From Nostocoides sp. (GTDB lineage Bacteria > Actinomycetota > Actinomycetes > Actinomycetales > Dermatophilaceae): DNA of 64,000 bases. The DNA is taken from assembly GCA_016716625.1 (NCBI GenBank), contig JADJVJ010000001.1, positions 682,001-746,000 of the forward strand, given 5' to 3'. Positions within the stretch are counted from its first letter, which is position 1, and each line of letters starts with the position of its first letter. Made by a program: the position numbers and the translations under genes. Of this stretch, positions 44,812 through 55,300 are shown piece after piece. The notes under the pieces were generated by a model. The model was not told where the DNA came from. It worked only from the letters and a program-made list of their open reading frames with translations, and made no database searches.

Positions 44812-47800
44812 ATGTCGACCACTGCCCACCCCCACCGTGAGGACGTCCTGCGCTCGATCTCCGAGGTGTTCGCGCACAAGGCTCCGGACGGGGGAGGTGC
44901 GGCGTTCGTCCGACGCTACTTCCGGCACGTTCCGATCGATGAACTGACCACCCGCGGGCCCGATGTGTATGCCGGGGCGCTCGCCTCACACGTCGCGCTC
45001 GCCTCCCAGCGCTCCCCCGGCACGGCCAACGTTCGGGTCTACAACCCGTCCAGTGAGGCCGATGGCTGGTCCAACAGCCGCACGGTCATTCAGATCGTCA
45101 CCGACGACATGCCCTTCCTCGTCGACTCGGTGGCCGGTGCTCTGGTCCGCCGGGATATCGACATCCACATCATCGTGCACCCCCAGCTCGTGGTCCGCCG
45201 CGATGCCATCGGTGCCCTGGAGTCGGTGGCCGACGTCGACCCGGCGAGTCTGCCCCCACGCAGTGCCGTGGTGGGGGAGATCCCCGAGTCCTGGATGCTG
45301 CTCATCATCGACCGGGAAAGCGACGAGGCCCGCCGGGCCGAACTCGAGCAGGACATCCGACGGGTCCTTGGCGACGTTCGCGAGTCCGTCGAGGACTGGC
45401 CCAAGATGCGGACCAAGGCGCTCGTCATCGCCGCCGAGATCGAGGGCGCCCCGCCGGCCGGGGTGGACCCCGCCGAGACCGAACTTGCGATCCGGTTCCT
45501 GCGCTGGATGGCCGACAACCACTTCACCTTCCTCGGCTACCGCGAGTACTCGCTCTCCGAGGCCGACGGTCGGGAGGTCATCGAGCCGGTGACCGGCACC
45601 GGGCTGGGGCTCATGCGCTCGGACCCGCCGATGGGCCAGAGCCGCGATTCGCTGACCCCCGAGGCGCAGGCAAAGGCGCACGAACCCAAGGTCCTCGTCA
45701 TGACGAAGGCCAACTCGCAGTCCACGGTTCACCGCAACACCTACCTCGACTACGTCGGGGTCAAGGTGTATGACGGCAGCGGCCGGGTCGTCGGGGAGCG
45801 GCGCTTCCTCGGGCTCTATGCCTCGACGGCATACACCGAGTCCGTGCTCCGGGTGCCGCTGGTCGCGGAGAAGGTGCACGCGGTCCTCTCCCGCACCGGG
45901 GTGACCTCGGACAGCCACACCGGCAAGGACCTGCTCGGGGTGCTCGAGAACTACCCGCGCGACGAGCTCTTCCAGGCCAGCGTCGACCAGCTCTACGAGA
46001 CCGCGCTCGCGGTGACCCAGCTGCAGGAGCGCCGCCGCACCAAACTCTTCCTCCGCGAGGACGACTTCGGCCGGTTCGTCTCCTGCCTGGTCTACATCCC
46101 GCGGGACCGGTACAACACCGCGGTCCGGGTCAAGATGGCCGACATCCTCCGCGAGACTTTCGGCACCGACAACGTCGAGTTCTCCGCCCGGGTCAGCGAA
46201 TCCGCGCTCAGCCGACTGCATTTCGTGGTCCGCATGCCCAAGGGGGAGCGGATCCGCTCGCTCACCTCGGCCGAACAGGACGCCCTCGAGCAGCGGCTCG
46301 TCGAGGTCTCCCGGACATGGTCCGATCGCCTCGGGGACGCCCTGCACGCCCAGCACGGCGAGGAGAGTGGGGACCGGCTCGCCGACCGTTTCGGGCGGGC
46401 CTTCCCGGCGGTCTACGAGGACCACTTCACGGTGACCCAGGGGATGGCCGACATCGCCCATCTGGACCGTCTCGGGGAAGTCCAGCGCACCTCGGTCGCG
46501 CTCTACCGGCCCGCCGGAGCCCCGGATGTCGTGCGCCGGTTCAAGCTCTTCCGGGTCGACCCGCTCTCGCTCACCGACATCCTGCCGATCTTCAGCCACA
46601 TGGGTGTCGAGGTCGTCGACGAGCAGCCCTACGAGGTGGCCCGTACCGACGGTGCGAGGCTGCACGTCTACGACTTCGGGCTGCGGGTGGCGGATGCGGC
46701 CACCTGGGACGCCGTGCCGCACGAGCGGCTCCGCGAGCTGTTCGAGGGTGCCGTCGCAGCGGTCTGGGACGGCCGGGCCGAGTCCGACGGGTTCAACCGG
46801 CTCGTGCTCGGAGCCCAGCTGACCTGGCGGCAGGTGGTCATCCTGCGGACCATCGCCAAGTACCTCCGGCAAACCCAGGCCACGTTCTCGCAGGACTACT
46901 TCGAGGACGCGCTGGTGTCCAACCCGGGCATCGCCACCGCCCTGGTGGAGTTGTTCGAGACCCGGTTCGACCCGACCCGGTTCAGTGCCGACCCCAGCGG
47001 CATGGCCGAGCGCAGCTCCGCCGAGAGCGAGGTCGGCAAACGCGTCCTGGATGCCCTCGACGCGGTGAGCTCACTCGACCACGACCGCATCATCCGGTCC
47101 TTCCATGGCGTGATCCGCTCCGCGTTGCGGACCAACTTCTACCAGAGCGGGGCCGACGGCGCCGAGCACAAGCCGTACGTCTCGGTCAAGCTCAACCCCA
47201 AGCTCGTGCCCGACTTGCCCGCACCCCGGCCGCAGTTCGAGATCTGGGTCTACAGCCCCCGGGTCGAGGGCGTCCACCTGCGGTTTGGCCCGGTCGCCCG
47301 TGGTGGCCTGAGGTGGAGCGACCGGCGCGAGGACTTCCGCACCGAGATCCTCGGCCTGGTCAAGGCCCAGATGGTCAAGAACGCCGTCATCGTCCCGACC
47401 GGATCCAAGGGTGGGTTCTACGCCAAGCAACTGCCCGATCCCGCGGTCGACCGCGAGGCCTGGATGACCGAGGGCAAGGCGGCATACCGACTCTTCATCT
47501 CGGGTCTGCTCGACCTCACCGACAACCGGGTCGGTGGAGGGATCGTCACGCCGCCGGCGGTGGTCCGCCATGACGGGGACGACCCCTACCTCGTCGTCGC
47601 GGCCGACAAGGGCACCGCGACCTTCTCCGACATCGCCAACGGGGTGGCCCAGTCCTACGGCTTCTGGCTCGATGACGCCTTCGCCTCCGGTGGTTCGGCC
47701 GGGTACGACCACAAGGGCATGGGCATCACCGCCCGCGGTGCCTGGGAGTCGGTCAAGCGGCACTTCCGGGAGATGGGCATCGACACCCAGACCACCGACT

Positions 47801-49755
47801 TCACCGCCGTCGGTGTCGGCGACATGAGTGGTGACGTCTTCGGCAACGGGATGCTGCTCTCCGAACACATCCGGCTCGTCGCGGCCTTCGACCACCGGCA
47901 CGTCTTCATCGACCCGAACCCGCAGGCGGCGGCCTCGTTTGCCGAGCGCCAGCGGCTCTTCGACCTGCCCCGCTCCTCCTGGGACGACTACGAGAAGTCG
48001 CTCATCTCGGCTGGTGGCGGGGTTTTTGCACGGTCGCTGAAGTCGATCGCGGTCACCCCGGAGATGATTGCCGCGCTCGGGCTGCCCGCGGGCACGACGG
48101 CGATGACGCCCGCAGAACTCATCCACGCCATCCTCAAGGCCCCGGTCGACCTGCTCTGGAACGGCGGAATCGGGACCTACATCAAGTCCTCGACCGAGGA
48201 CCATCTCGCGATCGGCGACCGAGCCAACGACGCCATCCGGGTCAACGGCAACGAGCTGCGCTGCAAGGTCGTCGGCGAGGGCGGCAACCTCGGCGCGAGC
48301 CAGCTGGGCCGGATCGAAGCGGCGTTCGCCGGCATCCGAATCAACACCGACGCCATCGACAACTCCGCCGGGGTTGACACCTCCGACCACGAGGTCAACA
48401 TCAAGATCCTCTTCGGGGACATCGTCCGCTCCGGACGGCTCTCCATCGAGGAACGCAACGAGGTGCTCGCCTCGATGACCGACGAGGTCGCGGCGCTGGT
48501 GCTGCGGGACAACTACGAGCAGAACGTCCTCCTCGGCAACGCCCGGGCGCAGGAGCACTCGATGGTTCCGGTGCACGAGCGGCTCATCCACTGGCTCGAG
48601 GAGCGCGGTGACCTCGACCGGGCGCTGGAGTTCCTGCCCACGGACGCCGAGATGGAGAAGCGCGCACACGACGGTCTCGGCCTGAAGTCGCCGGAGTTCG
48701 CCGTGCTCGTGGCCTACTCCAAGCTGGCGCTCAAGGAGGACATCCTGAACTCCTCGATCCCGGATGACCCGTGGTTCGCGGACACCCTGGCGTCCTACTT
48801 CCCGACGGCCATCCAGGAGCGCTACGCCGAGGAACTCGCCACCCATCCGCTACGTCGCGAGATCATCACCAACTCGGTGGTCAACTCCATGGTGAACCGC
48901 GGCGGGATTACCTTCGCCTTCCGGACCCAGGAGGAGGCCGGGGCGACCCCGGAGCAGGTGGCCCGCGCCTTCGTCGTATGCCGTGAGGTGTTCGGTCTGC
49001 CCGACTACGTCGCGGCCGTCGAGGCATTGGACGCCGTCGTCTCCACCAAGGTGCAGACCGCGCTGTACCTGGAGTTCCGACGCCTCATGGACCGTGCGGT
49101 TCGGTGGTTCCTCGGGGCGCGGCCCTCGCAGCTCGACATCGGGGCCGAGATCGAACGCTTCGGGGCGCTGGTCCGGGAACTGAGCCCCTCGGTGCCTGGC
49201 ATGCTCCGCGGCGAGGAGAAGCGCCGCCTCGACAGGCGGGTCGCCGAGTTCGAGACGGACGGCGTGCCGCACGACCTCGCGGTCCGGGCGGCCGCCCTGC
49301 TCGACTCCTACTCGCTCCTCGACATCATCGAGATCACCAAGGAGAGTGGCCGGGAGCCGGCGTCCGTCGCGACGCTGTACTACCTGGTCTCCGAGCGGTT
49401 CGGCATCGACACGATGCTCTCGAAGGTGACCCGGTTGCCTCGTGAGGACCGCTGGGATGCCCTGGCCCGGGGCGCGTTGCGGGACGACCTCTATGGGGTT
49501 CTCGAGTCGCTCACCCGTTCGGTCATCGAAGCCTCCAAGGGCGATGGCGCGGGGGACGGCGAGCTCGAGCGGGAAAACGAGAGTTCGCCGGCGCAGGACT
49601 TCGAGCGCTGGGCGGCGGCCAATGCCGACTCCATCGCCCGGTCGACGACGGCACTGACCGCCATCCGCAGGCTCGACAACCCCAACATCGCTGCCCTCTC
49701 GGTGGCGCTGCGGGCGCTCCGTTCGGTGATCCGCGCGGGTGCCTCCGGAGCGTGA
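44812..49755 (+). CDS. gdh: Large NAD-specific glutamate dehydrogenase
   Basis: 1647 residues, the 180-kDa class. It has ACT-like regulatory segments in the N-terminal ~700 residues and a catalytic core about 820-1250 with GPVARGGLRWSDRREDFRTEILGL, KNAVIVPTGSKGG, and the NAD-binding region with GEGGNLG. It oxidatively deaminates glutamate to 2-oxoglutarate and ammonia. ATG 44812 has AAGGAA upstream; ATG 44770 in frame is an alternative. It links with pruA for growth on proline or glutamate. Confidence 0.96.
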   Translation: MSTTAHPHREDVLRSISEVFAHKAPDGGGAAFVRRYFRHVPIDELTTRGPDVYAGALASHVALASQRSPGTANVRVYNPSSEADGWSNSRTVIQIVTDDMPFLVDSVAGALVRRDIDIHIIVHPQLVVRRDAIGALESVADVDPASLPPRSAVVGEIPESWMLLIIDRESDEARRAELEQDIRRVLGDVRESVEDWPKMRTKALVIAAEIEGAPPAGVDPAETELAIRFLRWMADNHFTFLGYREYSLSEADGREVIEPVTGTGLGLMRSDPPMGQSRDSLTPEAQAKAHEPKVLVMTKANSQSTVHRNTYLDYVGVKVYDGSGRVVGERRFLGLYASTAYTESVLRVPLVAEKVHAVLSRTGVTSDSHTGKDLLGVLENYPRDELFQASVDQLYETALAVTQLQERRRTKLFLREDDFGRFVSCLVYIPRDRYNTAVRVKMADILRETFGTDNVEFSARVSESALSRLHFVVRMPKGERIRSLTSAEQDALEQRLVEVSRTWSDRLGDALHAQHGEESGDRLADRFGRAFPAVYEDHFTVTQGMADIAHLDRLGEVQRTSVALYRPAGAPDVVRRFKLFRVDPLSLTDILPIFSHMGVEVVDEQPYEVARTDGARLHVYDFGLRVADAATWDAVPHERLRELFEGAVAAVWDGRAESDGFNRLVLGAQLTWRQVVILRTIAKYLRQTQATFSQDYFEDALVSNPGIATALVELFETRFDPTRFSADPSGMAERSSAESEVGKRVLDALDAVSSLDHDRIIRSFHGVIRSALRTNFYQSGADGAEHKPYVSVKLNPKLVPDLPAPRPQFEIWVYSPRVEGVHLRFGPVARGGLRWSDRREDFRTEILGLVKAQMVKNAVIVPTGSKGGFYAKQLPDPAVDREAWMTEGKAAYRLFISGLLDLTDNRVGGGIVTPPAVVRHDGDDPYLVVAADKGTATFSDIANGVAQSYGFWLDDAFASGGSAGYDHKGMGITARGAWESVKRHFREMGIDTQTTDFTAVGVGDMSGDVFGNGMLLSEHIRLVAAFDHRHVFIDPNPQAAASFAERQRLFDLPRSSWDDYEKSLISAGGGVFARSLKSIAVTPEMIAALGLPAGTTAMTPAELIHAILKAPVDLLWNGGIGTYIKSSTEDHLAIGDRANDAIRVNGNELRCKVVGEGGNLGASQLGRIEAAFAGIRINTDAIDNSAGVDTSDHEVNIKILFGDIVRSGRLSIEERNEVLASMTDEVAALVLRDNYEQNVLLGNARAQEHSMVPVHERLIHWLEERGDLDRALEFLPTDAEMEKRAHDGLGLKSPEFAVLVAYSKLALKEDILNSSIPDDPWFADTLASYFPTAIQERYAEELATHPLRREIITNSVVNSMVNRGGITFAFRTQEEAGATPEQVARAFVVCREVFGLPDYVAAVEALDAVVSTKVQTALYLEFRRLMDRAVRWFLGARPSQLDIGAEIERFGALVRELSPSVPGMLRGEEKRRLDRRVAEFETDGVPHDLAVRAAALLDSYSLLDIIEITKESGREPASVATLYYLVSERFGIDTMLSKVTRLPREDRWDALARGALRDDLYGVLESLTRSVIEASKGDGAGDGELERENESSPAQDFERWAAANADSIARSTTALTAIRRLDNPNIAALSVALRALRSVIRAGASGA

Positions 49756-49757
49756 CG

Positions 49758-49763
49758 TAGGCT
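49758..49763 (+). promoter_or_regulatory. -10 box TAGGCT, leaderless start of pdtaS
   Basis: TAGGCT overlaps the end of the glutamate dehydrogenase gene region and ends 8 nt before the GTG at 49772. Confidence 0.6.
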
Positions 49764-49771
49764 AACCGGCC

Positions 49772-51253
49772 GTGGGCACCCTCGCTGATCATCTGCGGGC
49801 GGTGCCCACGTTCGAGCGGCCCGACATCGAGTGGCTGCACCTGCTCGTCGGGGACTGGCAGCTCATCGCGGACCTCTCCTTCTCCGACCTCATCCTCTGG
49901 GTGCCGTCCGGGGGTGAGGAGTGGCTTGCGGTGGCGCACGTGCGTCCCAACACCGGGGCGATGGTCTTCTATGACGACATCGTCGGGAGTACCGCGAGTT
50001 CGGGCCGCCGGGCCGTGCTCGACGAGGCATTGCGCACGCAGCGGGTCCTGGCCAAGCCGGCCCCGACCTACCGGGAGGACACGGCCGTTCGCGAAGAGGC
50101 CGTGCCGGTGGTCCGGGATGGCCGCTGCATTGCCGTGATGACCCGGCATACGAATCTCTCTAGTGGACGCACCCCGGGTCGGCTCGAGGTCGTCTATCGC
50201 GGGCTCGCGGACGCACTCGCGGCGATGATCGCGGCCGGGGAGTTCCCCTCGCCCTCGGCGCCGACCGGAGCGCGGCGCGGCGCGCCCCGAGTCGGGGACG
50301 GCGTCATCCAACTCACCGCCGAGGGGGTGGTCAGCTATGCCTCCCCGAATGCGGTCTCGGCGATCCACCGGCTCGGGCACGTCGGGGACGTCGTGGGGGA
50401 GTCGCTGCCCCGGGTTGCGGCTGACTTGCTCTCGAGCGCCGGGTCCGCGGTCGACGAGTCCCTGGCGGTGGTGACCACGGGCCGGGCGCCGTGGTGGTCC
50501 GAGCTCGAGACGCGCGCGGCGACGGTGACCTTGCGCGCCATACCGCTCACGGTGGGTGGGGTGCGCACCGGGGCGCTCGTGCTCGTCCGGGATGTCTCGG
50601 AGTTGCGCCGCCGCGAGCAGGAGCTCATCACCAAAGACGCGACGATCCGTGAGATCCATCACCGCGTGAAGAACAACCTCCAGACCGTGGCGGCGTTGTT
50701 GCGGCTGCAGGCTCGCCGGGTGCCGGACCCGACCGCCCAGAGCGCGCTCGCCGAGGCCGGCCGCCGGGTGGGGACGATCGCGCTGGTCCACGAGACGCTG
50801 TCGCACGGGTTCGACGAGACCGTAGAGTTCGACGAGATCGCGTTGCAGGGGTTGCGAGCCGTCATCGAGGTGGCGACCTCGGAGCAGTACGTCGAGTCCG
50901 CGCTCACCGGGACCTTCGGGCGTTTGCGGGCCGAGGACGCGACCTCGATCGCCATGGTCATGTCCGAGCTGGTCCAGAATGCCGTCGAGCACGGCCTCGC
51001 CGAGCATGGCGGCCGGGTCGCGGTGCACGCCGAGCGGTCGGTCGACGCGCACGGGGCGGAGATCCTCACGGTGACGGTGACCGACAACGGTCGAGGGTTG
51101 CCCACGGGGTTCCGGCCGGGGCTGGCCGGGCTGGGTACCCGGATCGTGACCTCGCTCGTCCAGGACCTCAGCGGGCGGATCCGCTGGGAGCCGCTGGCCA
51201 CCGGTGGCACTCGGGTGGAGTTCGTGGCCGTGCTCCGCGCCACCCGCCCCTAA
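49772..51253 (+). CDS. pdtaS: PdtaS-type sensor histidine kinase
   Basis: 493 residues, soluble. A GAF-like N-terminal domain (about 10-150), a PAS domain (about 170-280), then HisKA_2 with EIHHRVKNNLQTVAALLRLQARR (about 295-317) and a HATPase with MSELVQNAVEHG and DNGRGLP. In mycobacteria PdtaS pairs with the ANTAR-type antiterminator PdtaR, which is not in this window. The position beside whiB1 is conserved. Confidence 0.94.
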   Translation: MGTLADHLRAVPTFERPDIEWLHLLVGDWQLIADLSFSDLILWVPSGGEEWLAVAHVRPNTGAMVFYDDIVGSTASSGRRAVLDEALRTQRVLAKPAPTYREDTAVREEAVPVVRDGRCIAVMTRHTNLSSGRTPGRLEVVYRGLADALAAMIAAGEFPSPSAPTGARRGAPRVGDGVIQLTAEGVVSYASPNAVSAIHRLGHVGDVVGESLPRVAADLLSSAGSAVDESLAVVTTGRAPWWSELETRAATVTLRAIPLTVGGVRTGALVLVRDVSELRRREQELITKDATIREIHHRVKNNLQTVAALLRLQARRVPDPTAQSALAEAGRRVGTIALVHETLSHGFDETVEFDEIALQGLRAVIEVATSEQYVESALTGTFGRLRAEDATSIAMVMSELVQNAVEHGLAEHGGRVAVHAERSVDAHGAEILTVTVTDNGRGLPTGFRPGLAGLGTRIVTSLVQDLSGRIRWEPLATGGTRVEFVAVLRATRP

Positions 51254-51282
51254 CCCGCTTTCCCCTCCGCGCCCCCGCCCGT

Positions 51283-51376
51283 CCCGACTTTCCCGCCCCA
51301 TGCCGCTTAGTGGTGGTCGGGGCCCCCTATAAGGCACCCCAACCGTGGCTTTCGCGCCCGGGGCGGGAAAGTCGGG
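51283..51376. repeat. Inverted-repeat intergenic element, copy B
   Basis: 94 bp between the converging ends of pdtaS and whiB1. The ends are perfect 17-bp inverted repeats: CCCGACTTTCCCGCCCC (51283-51299) and its complement at 51360-51376. Inside are GGGGCCCC and TAAGGCACCCCAAC, matching the complement of copy A at 33914-34010. No coding capacity. It is probably a MITE/REP-like mobile repeat or a bidirectional terminator family. Confidence 0.85.
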
Positions 51377-51402
51377 GCGAAGGAATGGGAGGGGGTATGC
51401 CG

Positions 51403-51651
51403 TCAGCCGGCGCGGCGGGCGCGGGCGTTGCGGCGCTTCAGGGCGCGGCGCTCGTCCTCGGACAGGCCGCCCCAGACGCCGGCGTCCTGCCCGGACTCCA
51501 GGGCCCATTTGAGGCAGGTATCGACGACCTCACAGCGGCGGCAGACGGCCTTGGCGTCCTCGATCTGCTGGATCGCCGGGCCGGTGTTCCCGATCGGGAA
51601 GAACAGCTCGGGGTCCTCGTCGAGGCAGGCAGCGCGGTCGCGCCAGTCCAT
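51403..51651 (-). CDS. whiB1: WhiB-family iron-sulfur regulator, WhiB1 type
   Basis: 82 residues. It begins MDWRDRAACLDEDPELFFP, closely like mycobacterial WhiB1; cysteines 9, 37, 40 and 46 form the cluster site, followed by GVWGG and the basic ERRALKRRNARAR tail. WhiB1 binds the principal sigma factor and senses NO in mycobacteria. AAGGAG precedes the ATG. A copy of the dispersed GTATGCCG motif abuts the stop codon. Confidence 0.95.
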   Translation of the reverse strand: MDWRDRAACLDEDPELFFPIGNTGPAIQQIEDAKAVCRRCEVVDTCLKWALESGQDAGVWGGLSEDERRALKRRNARARRAG

Positions 51652-51791
51652 CTGGGTGTGCTCCTTGTGAGTCGGTCGTGGAGTGACCTGCGCCGTGCGG
51701 GGTGGGTGGGAGTGCTCGGGCAGTCAAGATGCGCCCTTGCACCAGCGAATCCACGCCTCAGGGTCTACTGAGCACACAGATCCGAACCGCC

Positions 51792-51797
51792 AGTCTA
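51792..51797 (-). promoter_or_regulatory. Candidate -10 box TAGACT of whiB1
   Basis: On the minus strand TAGACT predicts a leader of about 130 nt for whiB1. A TTGACT (51723-51728 reading on the minus strand) lies closer but has no matching -10. Confidence 0.35.
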
Positions 51798-51852
51798 TCT
51801 CGTGCTGCCCAATCAGGGGAAGGAGTGTGACGAGGGCAATCCCGGCACGGCA

Positions 51853-51858
51853 TACCCT
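51853..51858 (+). promoter_or_regulatory. -10 box TACCCT, leaderless start
   Basis: TACCCT ends 7 nt before the ATG at 51866. Its first three bases are part of a CGGCATAC motif (51848-51855). Confidence 0.5.
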
Positions 51859-51865
51859 GGTGGGC

Positions 51866-52321
51866 ATGGCAACCAACGCGCGCGTGGGGTCGCAGAGTTC
51901 CCCGACGCCCCCGCCAGACCTCCCGGCCCGGGTGCGGTCGACCGCGGAACGGGTGGCGGCCCTCGTGTGTGCGGTGAATGCGCTCGTGCTCGTCGCTCTG
52001 GCCGGGTTCTATGTGTACGAGATCGCCACGGGGCAGGCGACCCAGCTCGGTCCGGCGATCATGTCGGCGGCGCTCATCGCGCTGTTCGCCGTGGGGCTGT
52101 TCGTGCTGGCCCGCACGTGGTGGCGGGGGAGCCACGCGGGGCGGACGCTGTCGTTGGTGTGGTTCGCGCTGCTCCTTCCGGTGGCGTATTCGGCGTTGTC
52201 CTCGGGTCAGGTGGTCATTGGTGCCCTGATCGGTCTGGGGGCGGCCGTGGGCTTGTGGGCGGCGGTGACGGCGGAGCGGTTGGGGCCAGGAGCTGCACCT
52301 CCGTCGTCCCCGCGGGGGTGA
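51866..52321 (+). CDS. Small integral membrane protein of unknown function
   Basis: 151 residues with four membrane segments (about 33-53, 62-84, 95-113 and 117-135) and hydrophilic Pro-rich tails. No family recognised. Its last 107 nt overlap, antiparallel, the end of the EssC-like gene. Start is set by the -10 box 7 nt upstream. Confidence 0.75.
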   Translation: MATNARVGSQSSPTPPPDLPARVRSTAERVAALVCAVNALVLVALAGFYVYEIATGQATQLGPAIMSAALIALFAVGLFVLARTWWRGSHAGRTLSLVWFALLLPVAYSALSSGQVVIGALIGLGAAVGLWAAVTAERLGPGAAPPSSPRG

Positions 52322-55300
52322 CCAGCGCGGCCCTGCCGGGGATCGAGGGTATGCCGTCGACGTCCCGCGCTCGCAGAGCCTCGGCCGCGGCACGGTCCGC
52401 GGCGGGGTGGAGCAGGAGCCCGACACCCCGCCGGGCCAGCTCGGCGTCGAGGCCGCGCATCCGTGAGCCCAGGGCTGCGCTCTCGGTCACGAGCACGACC
52501 TGGGCCTGATCGCGGGCGCTCACCTCGATGAGTTCGCGGATCACCGGCTCGAGGGGGGTGCCGGTCACGGCATCGAGTTCGTCCACGACGACGGTGAGCC
52601 GCGGGGTCGATCGCTTGGCGGCGATAAGTGTCTCGACCTCATCCGGGGAGACGATCCGGGCGTCCGCGTACGCGGCCAGGCTTCGGCTCGGGTGCCGGCT
52701 GACAACCATCGTGGACCCCCCGCTCTGACGAGCCAGCGACGCCGCGGCGGTGGACCGGCCGGATCGCGAGGGCCCACTAACGAGCACGGTGTAGCCGAGG
52801 ACCTCGGGGAGCCAGGGCACCGGCTCGCCGTGGTCGCCGCCGACGCCCAGCCACCACGCGGGCCCGGTTCCGCAGCCGCCTCCCTGGAGAGATTCGGAGG
52901 ACACGCTCGAGGGCACTGGGAGAAGTCGGCGCGGTCCGCCTGGTCCCACCGTGGCCACCGGCGCGACACGTGGGGGCGCCGCGAGTTGGACCTCGGAGTG
53001 GTCGGAGAGGAGAACGCCTCGGCCGGGGCAGCGGGTGGTCGGCCGGGCGCTCGTGGGCAGACCCAGGGCGACCGCGTCCGCGGGGGAGTCAAGTCCGAGA
53101 GCGATGACCTCGTCGGCCTGCCGGCCCAAAGGCCCGTAACCGAGGGCCACGTCCCCGGTGATGAGGCTGCTCATCCCGGCCGCGCGGCCGCGGTGGAGCA
53201 GCCGTTGGAGCGGATCGGTGATGCCGCCCCACTGGGGCGCCAGACGCCCGCCCGCGAGGAGGTCCCACCCCTCGATCACGACCAGGAGGTCGGGGTGCGC
53301 GCCCGGAGAGCCGGCGACCTCGCGCTGGGTCACCTCGTCGTGCAGCCGTCGCAGGAGCGCGCGAAGCCCGCGCACGTCGTCATGGCAGAACAGCCCCCCG
53401 AGGTGGGGTATGGCGTCCACCTCGGCGAGCGCGCGACCGTCATGGACCCCGTAGATGTGCAGCTCCGCGGGAGTTCGTCGCGCGGTGAGTCGCTGGACCA
53501 GCGCTCGGGCTGCGGTGGAGCGACCCGAACCAGCCGCCCCGACGAGCACGAAGGATGCGGGCATCACCCAGGGCAGCGTTTCCTGGCACTGCGTCTGGGG
53601 CCGATCGATCAGCGCCCAGGGAAGGTCGCCCGCAGGGCTTGTCGTGGGCTCCCAACGCACGGGCAGTGGCTCGAGCCACGGGCGGCGCGCCGCGGTCAGC
53701 CGCAGGTGGGCGGCCGCGGACCGAGCGGCGGAGACGATGCGGTGCAGATCGCTCGGGGCGTCCGGATCGTGTCGCTCGGGATCCTCGAGCCGACCCCCGG
53801 GGTCGCCGCGGCGGCGGACCGAACACGCCGGCTCCGCCGGCTGTGGCCGCGCGGTCGAACTGAACACGGTCGCCGCACGGAAGGCGACAAGCTCGCCGTC
53901 CGGACGACGGAGCAGCCCGGTGCCGGGACACGACGGGGAGAGCTGGGCGGCGGCCGGGCTGTCGAGGATGTCCACCGAGTCCGGAGCATCCCGGACCCGA
54001 AAGGCGATGCGCCCGTTGATGTTGGCCCGGATGTCGGGGGTGATGGCACCGGAGGGACGTTGGGTCGCGAGGATGAGATGGACGCCGAGAGACCGCCCCA
54101 CCGCGGCGAGCCGGACCATGCCGCGCACGAAGTGTGGGAGTTCGTCGACGAGGAGGCGGAACTCGTCGACGACGACGACCAGCCTCGGGAGCGGCTCGAG
54201 TTCCGGGTCATCCGCCCGGCGAGCCTCGTAGTCGGCGAGGTCGCGGGCACCGGCTGCGGACAGCAGACGCTCTCGTCGACGGACCTCGGCACCCAACGAG
54301 GTGAGTGCTCGGTCAGCGAGATGGTCGTCGAGATCCGTCACCAGCCCCACGGTGTGCGGCAGGTCCCGGCACTCCCCGAAGGCCGCCCCACCCTTGTAGT
54401 CGATGAGGACGAACGTCACTCGCTCCGGCGGGCAGCTCAGGGCCAAGGCGGCCACGAGCGAACGGAGGAACTCCGACTTACCCGACCCGGTCGTGCCGCC
54501 GACGAGCAGGTGGGGACCGTCCCGGTCGAGGTCGATGCTGACCTCACGGCCGTCGGTGGGATCGACCCCGATGGGTGCGCTCACCGTTGCTGTGGTGAGC
54601 CACCGCTGCACGAGGGCCTCGGTGAGCATGTCGCCGTCTGCTCCGCAGTCTCCGACGAGGCCGGTGATCCCCAAGAGCGTGCGCGACGGGCGCCGCGCGT
54701 GGTTCCCGTCTTCGGCGTACGCCGCCACGGCGCGCCCTAACCGCTCACCCCACCACCGCCCCACGGCATCGACTCGGACCGGGAGCTCTTGCCCGCCAGT
54801 GCACAAGGCCCACCCGACACTCCGCCCACGGAGGACCGCCCCCGCCTCAGGAGGCGCGCCCGGGCTGCAGCGGATGACCCAGGCGCCCGGAGGCGCCGGA
54901 CCGTGGCCATCCAGATCGACGACGAGGAGTTGGCCCGAGCTCGACCCCGCGGTCTCCGGGTCGACCACGTGCGGCACGCGGCCGAGCCATCCCAGCTCGG
55001 CCGCCCCGCCCAGCACGCAGATCGTCAGCGCGCTGGGGGGAGAGAGGGTGACGAGCTGCCCGAGGAGGCAGCGAACGACCCCCGCCGCCAGACCGGCCGG
55101 TGCGGCAATGGTGAGCACCGGGTGGGTGGTGAAGTCGTGCGTGAGCGGCGCCTCGGGAAGTGGCGGGTGCGTGCGCTCGCCCTCCACCTCGTATGCCGTG
55201 TGCGCGGGCAGGGTTGCCCGGCCGAGCCGCGCGGTGCCCCACCCGGGCGACCCGGATGTGCGGCTCCACAGCGAACGCGCCGGGGTGAGCGCGATCAAGA

